Source of the DNA: Zobellia nedashkovskayae
GTDB taxonomy: Bacteria; Bacteroidota; Bacteroidia; Flavobacteriales; Flavobacteriaceae
Reading direction: 5' to 3'
DNA length: 64,000 nt
Assembly (NCBI RefSeq): GCF_015330125.1
Contig: NZ_JADDXR010000002.1
Coordinates: 1,860,001-1,924,000 of the forward strand
The position numbers were made by a program, and so were the translations under genes. The notes under the pieces were generated by a model. It searched no databases. It was not told where the DNA came from and was given only the letters and a program-made list of their open reading frames with translations. Shown in pieces: positions 45,128 through 56,100 of the stretch; the stretch's first letter is position 1; each line of letters opens with the position of its first letter.

Positions 45128-46480
45128 TTAGTTTTGAGCTGTTGCGTTATTTGTTGCCATGTTAAGGTTGTCAACTACAAACTTACCAAGGTCCCTTCCT
45201 TGCTTTACACCTACTTCTACAGCAGCACGGTAGTGAATACCACCGTACATACGGCTAATTGCTGCTTCGTCTGCTGCTTGTTTAAAAGAGGTGAAACTAC
45301 GAATAGGTAGTCCGTAAGGTATTTCGGTATCATCATCAAAAGCAAAGTCATCACCAAATACATCTGTTAACGCAACTGATGCAGCTCCTGATACAACACT
45401 ATGTCCACTTGTATATTCTGGAAATGGTGGTGTCTGCAAAACCGGCTTCCAGCTATCGTCTATATGTTGATTAATCAAAGTTTCTGGGCGAATAAGGTTA
45501 CTTCGGTATTTCTCGTCCCAACAACTGATAAAAGCATCTGCCATTGCAATGGACGCTTTGGTGTAAGCGTATAAAGATTTGCGGAAATCACTTTTAGTTT
45601 TACGTGCTGCTATTTTTGCTATACCCATCCAGTGTGCACCTGGGGTAATTTTTTTGGTAGCGAACATCAAATGGCCACGTGTAACTGAAACATAAGGGTT
45701 ACAATCCCAAAACTGGGCAATCTGGATTTCTTCGGAAGCATCACCTTCTTCGGTAATTCTATTACTGATATCGTAAACTTCTTTAAGTTCTTTATAAAAA
45801 GGGGAGTCCTCTTCAAGTGAAAACGCTGGTGGCGGAATTGGCATAAATTGAGAAGCGGAATCAATTACAAAAGTCCTGATTTTATTCCAATGAGGTTCAA
45901 TACCGTCCATATAAGCAGGAGGTGTAGGCTGCCATCTTGTTTCATCATCTGCATCTACCGTGAATTTTGGCATCGTCCGTGTTTGTGCATAGTTGTCTTC
46001 TTTCATCCAAGCAGCTATATGGTCTGCTACTTGCATGCCGTATTCTTTTGAGCTGGTAAACAGAACAGGGTTCTTACCTTCCCAAATTGTATAGAGGCTA
46101 TCACGGAGCATTTCCATACGATCTTCTGAAAAGATTAATTTCTTACTAAGCTCCATATGGGCCACCATGGCGGCAAGGTCATAGTTTACAGTATTAGTAG
46201 TGTCTGGCGAAGGAATGGCTGTAAGGCCATTAAGTTGCCCTGCTAAAGAGGTGTAATTATCGTCTGCCATAGCAACGATTTCATAAGCAGCAATATTTGG
46301 ATAAGCAAAAATTCTACTGGCTACAGGAGGGGAAAATATATCGTGAATCATAATATCCGTTACCTGGTTTATAGAAGCATCAAGATCTTCTGGGGTAATG
46401 GTTATAGGTTCTTCTTTTTGTGGAGCTTTACACGAAATCGCAAAAATAAGCGATAGTAATACGGTAATAATTTTGTTCAT
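45128..46480 (-). CDS. Vanadium-dependent haloperoxidase/PAP2-like lipoprotein
   Basis: The 450-residue protein begins with a lipoprotein signal (AISC, C17). The vanadate/phosphate-binding triad is visible: the Lys/Arg block KYRSNLIRP (K-x6-R-P), the TSGH motif (357-360, acid-base H360) and SRMYGGIHYRA (vanadate-ligand H416). Family members oxidise halides with hydrogen peroxide, or act as acid phosphatases with the same fold; sequence alone does not separate the two. It is the fourth gene of a run led by three CRTAC1 lipoproteins, which starts 7 bases upstream. Confidence 0.9.
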   Translation of the reverse strand: MNKIITVLLSLIFAISCKAPQKEEPITITPEDLDASINQVTDIMIHDIFSPPVASRIFAYPNIAAYEIVAMADDNYTSLAGQLNGLTAIPSPDTTNTVNYDLAAMVAHMELSKKLIFSEDRMEMLRDSLYTIWEGKNPVLFTSSKEYGMQVADHIAAWMKEDNYAQTRTMPKFTVDADDETRWQPTPPAYMDGIEPHWNKIRTFVIDSASQFMPIPPPAFSLEEDSPFYKELKEVYDISNRITEEGDASEEIQIAQFWDCNPYVSVTRGHLMFATKKITPGAHWMGIAKIAARKTKSDFRKSLYAYTKASIAMADAFISCWDEKYRSNLIRPETLINQHIDDSWKPVLQTPPFPEYTSGHSVVSGAASVALTDVFGDDFAFDDDTEIPYGLPIRSFTSFKQAADEAAISRMYGGIHYRAAVEVGVKQGRDLGKFVVDNLNMATNNATAQN

Positions 46481-46487
46481 TTGTTCT

Positions 46488-49400
46488 CTATTTTCTTTTC
46501 AGTAGGTAGACCTGTGCACTGGCATTATTTAAAGTTACCAAGAGGTATTTTTCTCCTTTTAGGTCAAGAATATTTAAATGTCTGACTGATTTTTGGCTAA
46601 GGTCTAGACCTATTTGAGCGCTTAAAATTACATTATTTTCACCTTTAACCAAGGCTCCTCCAAAAGAATCGAACCTCCCGTGATAAGGTTTAACACCAAA
46701 ATAGTTTCCAGCAGTCAGAACCTCTTCTTTTCCGTCACCATCAAAATCATAAGAGAGCATAGTCATAATGGGTGAAACTTGCAGTTCGTTTTGAAAAGGC
46801 ACAAAACTAAAATCACCGTTTTCATTTTTTAAATATCCCGAACGCAATTCCTGAACTTCTAGAATTTCCGCTTTTTCTAAGACATCCTTGTCTAGTATTT
46901 GTTCTATTGAGGAACCAGCGAAAGAAGCATAAGTGTTGAACTTCTTTTTAAGAAAAACCAGTTGAGATGAAAGTCCATCCAAGCCTTCTATTGGATAGTA
47001 TTTACCTTCTTTCTCAATAGTAGTTATAGTCTCGGTTTGTCTGTTTTTATCAAAATCGCCGTAGTACATTTTCATAGGATGTTCCGCAGATGCTTTAAAC
47101 TTGGTATTTGTGCCCCAATTACCCAGTAAGTAATCTGTATCCCCATCATTATCTATATCAAAAGGAACTATGCTTTGCCAGAGTCCGTTTAGGTCTTTTT
47201 GTATCATATTAACCTTGCTCAGTTTGCCTTTAGTATTCTTGAAAAAAGTGGGTGACATCCATTCACCAATCACGATGAGGTCTTTTGTGCCGTCATTATC
47301 GAAATCGGTCCAAATGGCATCGGTGACCATACCTAAACTGGTAAGCGATTTCTCGTTTTTATTTGTAAAAGTACCGTTGTCGTTTATGAGTAAAACTGAT
47401 TCAGGGACTTTTCCGAAGTCATTTGAAATAGCTTGACCGCCAACGAACAAATCAAGGTCTCCATCTCCATCAAAATCATAGGGAGCTAAAACGGATGTGT
47501 TTTGAAAGCTTTCTGGTAGGGTAGCTGTGTCAAATCCATTATTGCTTTGTATATAATACGAGTCTAGTAAGGCTGCCATTTTATTATAAAAATCACCTCC
47601 ACCTGCACCAATAACTAAGTCATTTTTCCCATCCGAGTTAAAATCCGAAATTACTGCTGATACGTCTTCCTTTATAGAATCTTTAGTTATTTGAGCAATA
47701 TGAAATGGTACGAATGCAGAATCATTTTGTATATAGATTTGTGAAGGAATGTATTTTGACCCTCCAAAGAAAATATCGTCCTTACCGTCTCCATTTAAAT
47801 CACCGATGGCAGTGGCAGGCCCGCGGTCTGATATCTGATAAGGAATAAGTTTTTGACGATTGAAATCCGTGTAATTATCCTCAACGTGACTAAAATTAAT
47901 CCCTAAATTGTTTTCGGTCTTTTCAAATATTGGTTTTTGATGGGGCAGCAAACTAGTATAGTCAAACTTTGCTGTATTCTCTGGCTTTACAATCACCGTT
48001 TGGTTAGTAGCGACATCTCTAAGTGTCTGATAAGAGCCATCGGGCCAAACCACTTTTATGGAGTCTACTTGAGTTATTTCTCCATATCCAAAATGAATTA
48101 TTGGTTCCGAAGAAGCCTGAAAACCTCTAACCGTATACAGTTCTTTATATTGTAATTTGCCTTTTGCATAGGAGAAGGCCTTGGTTCCTAAGCCAAATGT
48201 GTTTTTATTTTTGTATTGAATTTTTAATTTGAGATAGTTTGATTTACTATCTGTTTTGTTGATGTAGAGTGAAGCGGTACCATTAAGGTTGTTTGTTACC
48301 AAATCTAAGTCCCCATCATTATCAAGGTCGCCCATGGCCGTAGCTCCAGAAACTAAGGTGTCTTTTGACATCCATTGGCCAGATTGGTCTTTAAAAATCA
48401 AAACGTCAGAACCTTTAAAAACGTAATTATGGATATTTCCAGTCGGCATTTTGTCTAAAGCTTGCTGATCCATAAGCTTGGTGTTGTTCATCTTATTTTG
48501 AATCTGCTCACTACTCACAAAATTGATAAAATCAAGGTCGTTAGGCCTTTTAGGTATACCGTTAGATATGAACAAGTCTTGTTCGCCATCTTGGTCATAA
48601 TCGCCAAAAAGAGCGCTCCAGCTCCAATCTGTAGCAGCTACACCGCTCATAAGTGCCGTTTCTAGATAAGTGCTGATTTGCTGATTAATGTTCAGCATGT
48701 TTCTAGTAAACTGATATCCGTAGCCATACCGTTCTGTGCGTAATCTTTGGGTTTGCACATTATCATCCCCTTCAGAGGATTTTAGTACGTTTTCATCCTG
48801 CGGTAGCATATCTAAAGAAATCAAATCTGGCCAACCGTCATGGTTAATGTCCGCAACATCATTACCCATGGAAAAGCGGGAGGTATGACCAAAAAACTGC
48901 TTTGAGCTCTCGGTGAAAGTACCGTCGCCATTATTTAGATAATAATAATCATCTTCATGAAAATCATTACCTACGTAAATATCAGGATAACCGTCTTGGT
49001 TAAAATCGGAAACTGCCAATCCTAATCCGTATCCATTCACACCTCCGTAAATGCCTGCGGCCTCGCTTACATCCGTAAACTTGTCTCCATCGTTACGAAG
49101 TAGTTTGTCTCCTGTTTGATAGTTGCGTTTCAGGCGTAAGTCTGCTTTTCCAAAAGATTCTTGGGTGTGCACGGCATGGTTCAGGAGGTACATATCTAAA
49201 TCCCCATCCATATCAAAATCCAGAAATGCCGCATTAGAACTGTACGAATCAAAATCAAGTCCGTATTTGGTTGCACTTTCGGTAAATGATCCATCACCAT
49301 TGTTCAAAAACAGTTCGTTATAACCGTTAAAACCGTTAATGCCCACTACGGCACAAACATAGATATCCAAAAGCCCGTCTCCGTTTACGTCGCCCATGAC

Positions 49401-49793
49401 TGAGCCTGTATTCCATGTACTGTTGCCTTCAATGCCAGCAGTCTTGCTAATATCTTCAAATTGAAGGTTACCTTTGTTGCGGTACAATTTGTTCTTCACT
49501 TGATTACCAGAAAAGAAAATATCAGGTAGCCCATCATTATCTATATCTCCAATAGCCACACCACCGCCATTATAGAAATAGAGGTAGTCTAAAATATTTA
49601 GGTCATTGGTTTCAGTAAGGGTATTCTTAAACGTGATACCTGTTTCTGAAGCAGGAGGATTGGTAAAAAGTGAGCCTTGCTTATCACCGCAAGCGGTAAA
49701 GATTATAAGCACAAGGGAAAGACAAATATGGGTGTATTTAAAATGCACAGGTAGTATATTTTTTCTTTGAAGTTGTTGCTTTTGTATGGGCAT
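46488..49793 (-). CDS. CRTAC1/ASPIC-UnbV repeat lipoprotein, copy C
   Basis: The 1101-residue protein has an export signal ending in FTAC. It contains about a dozen FG-GAP/VCBS-type repeats with calcium-loop signatures such as DIDNDGLPD, DVNGDGLLD, DFDMDGDLD, DLDNDGDLD and DFDGDGDLD. The UnbV/ASPIC block (GYGEITQVDSIKVVWPDG) lies near residue 600. The fold should be a calcium-stabilised beta-propeller or tandem propellers at the cell surface. The first codon directly follows the stop codon of copy B, so translation is coupled. Binding of large polymers or an adhesion role is a family-level guess. Confidence 0.9.
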   Translation of the reverse strand: MPIQKQQLQRKNILPVHFKYTHICLSLVLIIFTACGDKQGSLFTNPPASETGITFKNTLTETNDLNILDYLYFYNGGGVAIGDIDNDGLPDIFFSGNQVKNKLYRNKGNLQFEDISKTAGIEGNSTWNTGSVMGDVNGDGLLDIYVCAVVGINGFNGYNELFLNNGDGSFTESATKYGLDFDSYSSNAAFLDFDMDGDLDMYLLNHAVHTQESFGKADLRLKRNYQTGDKLLRNDGDKFTDVSEAAGIYGGVNGYGLGLAVSDFNQDGYPDIYVGNDFHEDDYYYLNNGDGTFTESSKQFFGHTSRFSMGNDVADINHDGWPDLISLDMLPQDENVLKSSEGDDNVQTQRLRTERYGYGYQFTRNMLNINQQISTYLETALMSGVAATDWSWSALFGDYDQDGEQDLFISNGIPKRPNDLDFINFVSSEQIQNKMNNTKLMDQQALDKMPTGNIHNYVFKGSDVLIFKDQSGQWMSKDTLVSGATAMGDLDNDGDLDLVTNNLNGTASLYINKTDSKSNYLKLKIQYKNKNTFGLGTKAFSYAKGKLQYKELYTVRGFQASSEPIIHFGYGEITQVDSIKVVWPDGSYQTLRDVATNQTVIVKPENTAKFDYTSLLPHQKPIFEKTENNLGINFSHVEDNYTDFNRQKLIPYQISDRGPATAIGDLNGDGKDDIFFGGSKYIPSQIYIQNDSAFVPFHIAQITKDSIKEDVSAVISDFNSDGKNDLVIGAGGGDFYNKMAALLDSYYIQSNNGFDTATLPESFQNTSVLAPYDFDGDGDLDLFVGGQAISNDFGKVPESVLLINDNGTFTNKNEKSLTSLGMVTDAIWTDFDNDGTKDLIVIGEWMSPTFFKNTKGKLSKVNMIQKDLNGLWQSIVPFDIDNDGDTDYLLGNWGTNTKFKASAEHPMKMYYGDFDKNRQTETITTIEKEGKYYPIEGLDGLSSQLVFLKKKFNTYASFAGSSIEQILDKDVLEKAEILEVQELRSGYLKNENGDFSFVPFQNELQVSPIMTMLSYDFDGDGKEEVLTAGNYFGVKPYHGRFDSFGGALVKGENNVILSAQIGLDLSQKSVRHLNILDLKGEKYLLVTLNNASAQVYLLKRK

Positions 49794-52700
49794 TTAGTCT
49801 ATTGCATAAATTTTTGGTGCGCTATTATTTATGGCTGCAATGAGATAGATTTTGCCGTTTTTGTCTTTAAATTGTTTCAGGTGTTTGACCTCATTTTTAA
49901 TAAAAAATCCACTGGTATTATAATCTTGCCATTTAAAGTTGAGATTTCCATCACCTAGAAGAACGTTCCCGTAGCTGCCATCCAAACGTGAATATTGAGG
50001 TTTAAATTCAAAATTGTTTCCGGCCATAATTAAATCTAGGTTTCCGTCTTTATTGACATCGGCACAACTAATACCACAAACGCAAGAAAGTTGAACGCGC
50101 GCAGGTAGTTTTTTAATAGTGAATTTGCCGCCACCTTCATTTATGGCAATTACGGATGACATTGTATTGGCTACCTTAACAATACTACGATCAAATATTT
50201 CTTTAGGGAAGAGTTCGTTTATTGTCTTTTTAGCATACTCGGAAGCTTTTAAGCTTTGCTTCTTTAACGATACAATTTGCCCGGTCAGTTCCTTTTTTTG
50301 ATGGATGGGATAATCCTTTCCGTCAAACCCACGAGTAGTGATCTGTTCCAACGTTCCATTGTTGTCATAATCATTGATCCATAATTTCATAGGATGTTCT
50401 TTATCGGCTTCATAAGGAACGTTTGTGCCTTGGTTACCCAATACCAAGTCCATATCGCCATCATTATCTAAATCCACAGCTTCTACCGTATTCCACCAAC
50501 CGTATAAGCTATCAAGCGTGGAAGGAAGCCGACTCAAGCGCCTACCTGAATTTCTATAGATATCAGGTCGTCCCCATTCAGATACCGTAAGTAAGTCTTT
50601 CCTATCATCTCCATCTATATCGGCCCAAACGGCATCAGTAATCATGCCTGCATCTTTCAGGTCGTATGCCAGCCTTTCGGTTGCATTTATAAACTTCCCG
50701 CTTCCTTGGTTTTCTAAAAATAGGTGATCAGGGTCAACACCGTAAGTACCTACAACACTTCTAGAACCTACAAATAAATCAATATCTCCATCCTGATCAA
50801 AATCGTAAGGTGAAATAACTGAAATGTTTTTAAAGGCCGAAGGCAGCTCTTCTTCAGATTTACTGAAATTACCTTTACCATCATTAAGATACAATCGCGG
50901 TTTATAGGTGTTTTCTTGGTTGATTTGGTTACCGCCAGTACCAACAACTAAATCTTGGTCACCATCACCATCCGAATCAAAAAATGCCGCTGCGGTATCT
51001 TCAAAATCGATATCAAAGTTCAATGGTTTTTTCGTCAGTTTCCCGTTTCCTGAATGCGTATATAATATGCCGGCTTGGCCGTCTGCTCCTCCAAGGAAGA
51101 TATCTTCATTGCCATCGCCATTTATATCGCCTACTGCCAAAGCAGGACCTTCTTGCGATATGAGCTTAGAAATTAACCCCTCATAATCAAAATCTTGATA
51201 GGTGTCTTCTTTATGTGAGGCCAATTTTTGGCTAGTAATTTCGGTTAGCAATGTCTTTTTATTCGATTGCTTTTGTGGAACGTATTTTTCTATGGCATCT
51301 GATCTTTTTAAAATCAAAAGCTGGTCAGCGGAAACATTCTCTAATTTCTGTGTATAATCATCAGGCCAAATAACCCGTAAAGAATCTACAGTTGTGGTCT
51401 CGCCCAGACCAATATCCATCACATAATCTACGGAAGATTGAAAGCCTCGTGAGGGAATCAGTTCTTGCAAAACGATTTGGTCTTTGTAGTACATTTTAAT
51501 ACTGGCTCCCACCGCAAATGGGTTCTGGCCTTGACCTTCAAATTTTAATTTTATATAATGATTGTCGGTCAATTCATTAGTCCTGTTCTTATAAATGAAC
51601 GACTGCATGTTTACGTTATTAACTACTAAATCTAAATCACCGTCATTATCAAGGTCGCCATAAGCCGCACCGTTAGATAGGCTGGGTATTTCAAAACCCC
51701 AGTCAACGGCGGCATTATCAAAAGTAATATCGCCGTTGTTGCGATAGGCATAGTTTGGTTGCGGAGCAATTGGCATTTTATTGATAATAGAATCTATGGA
51801 TTCTTTTTTACCGGTTAAAGCCATTTTTTGGATAATCTCATTAGCAAAGAAATCTACGAAATCAAGGTCGGTAAGGTCATGGTTTACACCATTAGTGATA
51901 TAAATATCGCGAAGTCCGTCATTATCCATGTCAAAAAGAAGTCCTGCCCAACTCCAGTCCGTTTTTGCCACGCCGCTATGATAGGCGATTTCAGAAAAAG
52001 AACCGTTTCCATTGTTTAATTGCAAGGTGTTTTGAATGTACTGCTGATAAAAATCTTTACTCTGTTTTAACCTGAAAATATTGTAGCCTTCAAACTCCAT
52101 AACAGATTTTACGCGTTGGTCTCCCTCTGGGAGCATATCGGTAATAAAGATATCTGCATTACCATCATTGTTAATGTCTGCCATATCTATACCCATTGCA
52201 GAGAGGGATAAATGAGAGGTCCACTCTTTTATTTCTTCTTTAAAAGTGCCATCCTTTTGATTGATGTAGAGGTAATCCCGCTCATAAAAATCGTTGGAAA
52301 CGTAGATATCCGGCCAAAGATCTCCGTTAATATCACTTACCATAACACCAAGCCCAAATCCTATTAGGCTACCATAAATACCTGCCTTTTCGCTTACGTC
52401 AGTAAATTTACCGTTGTCATTACGTAAAAGCATATCGCCTACTCCTCTAAAAATATGAGGCACGCCTTCCCAATCTTGTGCACGAACGCTGCGTTGCTCC
52501 GCATAGCCCAAACTACTAACAGGAATATTACTATTATTCAAGATGTAGGCATCTAAATCTCCATCTTTATCATAATCAAAAAAGGAAGCGTGTGTTGAAA
52601 AACCTGTTTCTGCAAGATTGAATTCCTTTGCTTTTTCAGTAAAAGTGAGGTCTCCGTTATTTATATAAAGGTCGTTATCATGGTTGTTGCCTTCCATGTT

Positions 52701-53153
52701 TCCGGCATTACTTACGTAGATATCTAAAAATCCGTCAGCATTAATATCAGCCATTACTACTCCTGTAGACCACGGTTTGTTACCTACAACGCCCGCTTTT
52801 TTAGAAATATCCTCAAATTTAAAATTGCCTTTATTCAGGTAGAGTTTATTTGGGCCCATATTGGCCGAAAGGTAAATGTCTGCCAAGCCATCATTATTAA
52901 TGTCTCCAATGGCTACGCCTCCTCCGTTGTAAAAATTACGGTATTTAAAAATGTTGAAATTCTTTTCATTCTTAACAGAATTGATAAAATCAATACCCGT
53001 TTCATCTGCAGAAAGCATACTGAAAAGAGTTTCTTTTTTTGGGGTTTCAGGAGTTTCTTCCTTATTTTCAGAGTTGCATGAAACCATAAGGGCTATCATA
53101 AAAACAAACGCCCAAACGGAGCCATTAAAATCCTTGTTGGTTATTGATTGCAT
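49794..53153 (-). CDS. CRTAC1/ASPIC-UnbV repeat lipoprotein, copy B
   Basis: I choose the ATG at 53153 (MQSITNKDFNGSVWAFVFM, lipobox MVSC) because it sits 1 base after the stop of copy A; the longer start at 53195 would overlap copy A by 41 bases. The 1119-residue protein has the same layout as copies A and C: FG-GAP repeats (DINNDGLAD, DINADGFLD, DYDKDGDLD, DLDNDGDLD, DSDGDGDQD) and the UnbV block GLGETTTVDSLRVIWPDD. Sequence differs clearly from its neighbours, so the triplication is old. The C-terminal part carries VQLSCVCGISCADVNKDG, with an unusual Cys cluster. Confidence 0.9.
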   Translation of the reverse strand: MQSITNKDFNGSVWAFVFMIALMVSCNSENKEETPETPKKETLFSMLSADETGIDFINSVKNEKNFNIFKYRNFYNGGGVAIGDINNDGLADIYLSANMGPNKLYLNKGNFKFEDISKKAGVVGNKPWSTGVVMADINADGFLDIYVSNAGNMEGNNHDNDLYINNGDLTFTEKAKEFNLAETGFSTHASFFDYDKDGDLDAYILNNSNIPVSSLGYAEQRSVRAQDWEGVPHIFRGVGDMLLRNDNGKFTDVSEKAGIYGSLIGFGLGVMVSDINGDLWPDIYVSNDFYERDYLYINQKDGTFKEEIKEWTSHLSLSAMGIDMADINNDGNADIFITDMLPEGDQRVKSVMEFEGYNIFRLKQSKDFYQQYIQNTLQLNNGNGSFSEIAYHSGVAKTDWSWAGLLFDMDNDGLRDIYITNGVNHDLTDLDFVDFFANEIIQKMALTGKKESIDSIINKMPIAPQPNYAYRNNGDITFDNAAVDWGFEIPSLSNGAAYGDLDNDGDLDLVVNNVNMQSFIYKNRTNELTDNHYIKLKFEGQGQNPFAVGASIKMYYKDQIVLQELIPSRGFQSSVDYVMDIGLGETTTVDSLRVIWPDDYTQKLENVSADQLLILKRSDAIEKYVPQKQSNKKTLLTEITSQKLASHKEDTYQDFDYEGLISKLISQEGPALAVGDINGDGNEDIFLGGADGQAGILYTHSGNGKLTKKPLNFDIDFEDTAAAFFDSDGDGDQDLVVGTGGNQINQENTYKPRLYLNDGKGNFSKSEEELPSAFKNISVISPYDFDQDGDIDLFVGSRSVVGTYGVDPDHLFLENQGSGKFINATERLAYDLKDAGMITDAVWADIDGDDRKDLLTVSEWGRPDIYRNSGRRLSRLPSTLDSLYGWWNTVEAVDLDNDGDMDLVLGNQGTNVPYEADKEHPMKLWINDYDNNGTLEQITTRGFDGKDYPIHQKKELTGQIVSLKKQSLKASEYAKKTINELFPKEIFDRSIVKVANTMSSVIAINEGGGKFTIKKLPARVQLSCVCGISCADVNKDGNLDLIMAGNNFEFKPQYSRLDGSYGNVLLGDGNLNFKWQDYNTSGFFIKNEVKHLKQFKDKNGKIYLIAAINNSAPKIYAID

Positions 53154-53154
53154 A

Positions 53155-56100
53155 CTATTCGTTACTTTTTTTTGATAAGAAAATGGGGACGTCATTGTTC
53201 ATTCCAATGACATAGAACTCTTTGTTTTTTACATTAATTTTAGCAATGTTTCTTGCTGAACCTGCAACATCAAATTTTTGGTTGCTTAAACGCTCAAAAC
53301 CGCCCTCTTTGGTATTGCGTAAAATTAGACCATGTGAAGCATCCATTCTTCCCAATTGCGTGCTGATTTCAATTGTGTTACCTACTATTAAAAGGTCTTT
53401 AAATCCATCATTGTCAAAGTCTTCTACTGCAATATCATGAATTGTGGAAGCTTGTGCAATAGCTGGAAGTGGTTTTATAGTAAAATTACCAACTCCATCG
53501 TTTTCGTAAAATGAACTTCGCAATTCATAGACCTTTTTTTGGCTAGATTTTGTCAATTTCTCTTTTGAGAACAGGTTAGAAATAGAAGCTTGGGCAAAGT
53601 CTTTGTACGATAAGAATTGTTTATTCAAATAAGGCAGTTGTTTGACTAATTCGTCTTTTGAGGCAAACGGAGTTTCTTTATGTTGTTGAAAATGAGTGAC
53701 AATAGGGTCCATGTTTCCGTTATTGTCAAAATCAGCATTATAGAGTGTAATTGGTTCAGATAAAGATGCGTTAAACTTGCTGTTAAGACCCCAGTTTCCG
53801 ACAACAAAATCAATATCGCCATCATTGTCAAAATCATCGGTAACAATCGTATTCCACCATCCATTTGTATTTTTCAATGTGGGGTTATCTTGAAGTTGTA
53901 ATGATTTTCCATCATTGTAAAAAATGGTTATAGGCATCCAATGGCCTACTACAATGAGATCTTGAAAGCCATTGCCATTTAAATCTTTCCAGACAAACTC
54001 TTTTACATTGCCTATTTCTCGGAAAGCCTTGCCGACAGTTTCGGATACGTCTGCAAAATTTCCAGTACCGTCGTTTTCAAAAATATATTGCAAAGGTGTA
54101 ACACCAAATTGATGCGGAACTTGATCGGAAGTAATTATAATATCTTCATCACCATCATTATCAAAATCTACAGCGCCTACTTTTGATGCATTTATATATA
54201 CGCTGGTAAACTGCTGATCTTCTTTTTTAAATAGCCCAGTTTCATTTCTGTAAAAACGAGGTTGCAATGCTTTGCCTGATTTAAATTCGTTCCCCCCGCT
54301 AACTACAATTAAATCGTGGTCACCGTCTCCATCAGCATCAAAAAAGACTTGAGATACATCTTCATTTATAGCATCTTCTTCAAAAAGGGCAGTTTGTTGT
54401 GGTGAAAAATTTCCTTCTTGTTGCTGAACGAATAAAGCGGAAGCTTGGCCTTTTGCTCCACCAATTAAAATATCCTCTAAACCATCTGCATTAATATCGG
54501 TAACCGAAAGATTAGGGCCTTCATTAGTATTCGCAAAAGGAATCAACGGACTTCGGTTGAATTCAAGAGTCGGGCTATCTTTATGGAAAAAACCAAGAAA
54601 ATCTGGCACATTGTTTAATATGGAGGGAGTAAATTCTTCTGATTTTTCATAAAAATTACCGCTAGCCTCTGAAAAGTTGATAGTCAATTTTTGATTAGTA
54701 CCCAGTTTTTTAAATATTTGAAATCTTCCGCCAGGCCAGATAACTGTTAGCGAATCCAAAACTGAATCTTTACCAATACCCAAATGTAGTTGTGGAGATA
54801 CAGCCGATAAGTAACCTCGTGTTACAAAATTTTCAGCACTTAAAGCTGTGTTGTTACCATAGGCAATGACTTTAGCTCCAATTCCAAGTGGGTTATTTTT
54901 ACTTCCTTTAAAATCGATTTTTAGGAAATGGTTTTCAGTGGTGTAATTACTAGTATTTTCCAGAACAAAAGCTTCTTGGCCAACGTTATTTACCACAATA
55001 TCTAAATCACCATCATTGTCCAGATCCGCGTAAATACTGCCGTTACTATAGCTATCTTCTCCACTAGACCATGATTTTGATACGTTTTCAAAAGTTAAAT
55101 CGCCCTTATTCTTAAAAAAATAGTTAGGCACCTTTTTCTTTGGCATTTCGTTAATAAAAGCCATATCTTCTTTGGTCATGCCTTGTTCAATACGTTTTTG
55201 AATATTGTCGTTAGCAATGAAGTTTATGAAGTCCATGTCATTGGTAGCGCCTTTAATACCGTTAGAAACAAAAAGGTCTTTCAATCCATCGTTGTCATAA
55301 TCTGCCAGCAATGCTCCCCAAGACCATTCGGTGGCAGAAATACCTGCAAGATGGGCTATTTCACCAAAGTTGTTATTACCCAGATTTAAGTGAAGTGTAT
55401 TCTGCATGTATTGTGGTGCGTAGCCGTTGCGCAAATAGTTTTGATAGGTTGGGTAGGGGAATTCTAGGCCAGATGTTTTGTACGTTTCAAGATTTTCTGG
55501 AAGCATGTCTAACGAAACAATGTCAGTAAGGCCATCATTATTAATATCAGCCAAATCGTTGCCCATTGAGAAGTGGGAGGTATGCCCTAATTTATTGGAA
55601 TTAGTTGAGATTATGTCTTCAAAAGTTCCATCTTTTTGATTGATGTAGAGGTAATCGTTTTCAAAAAAGTCATTACCCACATAAATGTCTGGGTAACCGT
55701 CATTGTTAACGTCACTTATGCCTATTCCAAGGCCATATCCAATCTCACCTTGAAAAATTTTAGCTTCAGTAGAAACATTAATAAACTTCCCGTTTTCATT
55801 TTTATAAAGTCGGTCACCCGATAACGGATTTTCTTTCTTTCTTTTATCCCCCTTACCATAGGTTCTGTTAGGGTGCACTGAGTGATTGAGAAGAAATAGA
55901 TCCAAATCACCATCCAAGTCATAATCAAAAAATGCAGCCTGTGTTGAAAATCCTGAAAAGTCAAGACCGTATTTTTTTGATTCTTCCTTAAAAATGGGGT
56001 TTTTATCTTTGTCGTTGCCTTGATTTATATAAAGTAAATTAGAACCTTTCAGATGCTTATAGTTACTTACTTTGCAAACGTATAAATCTAGAAGGCCGTC

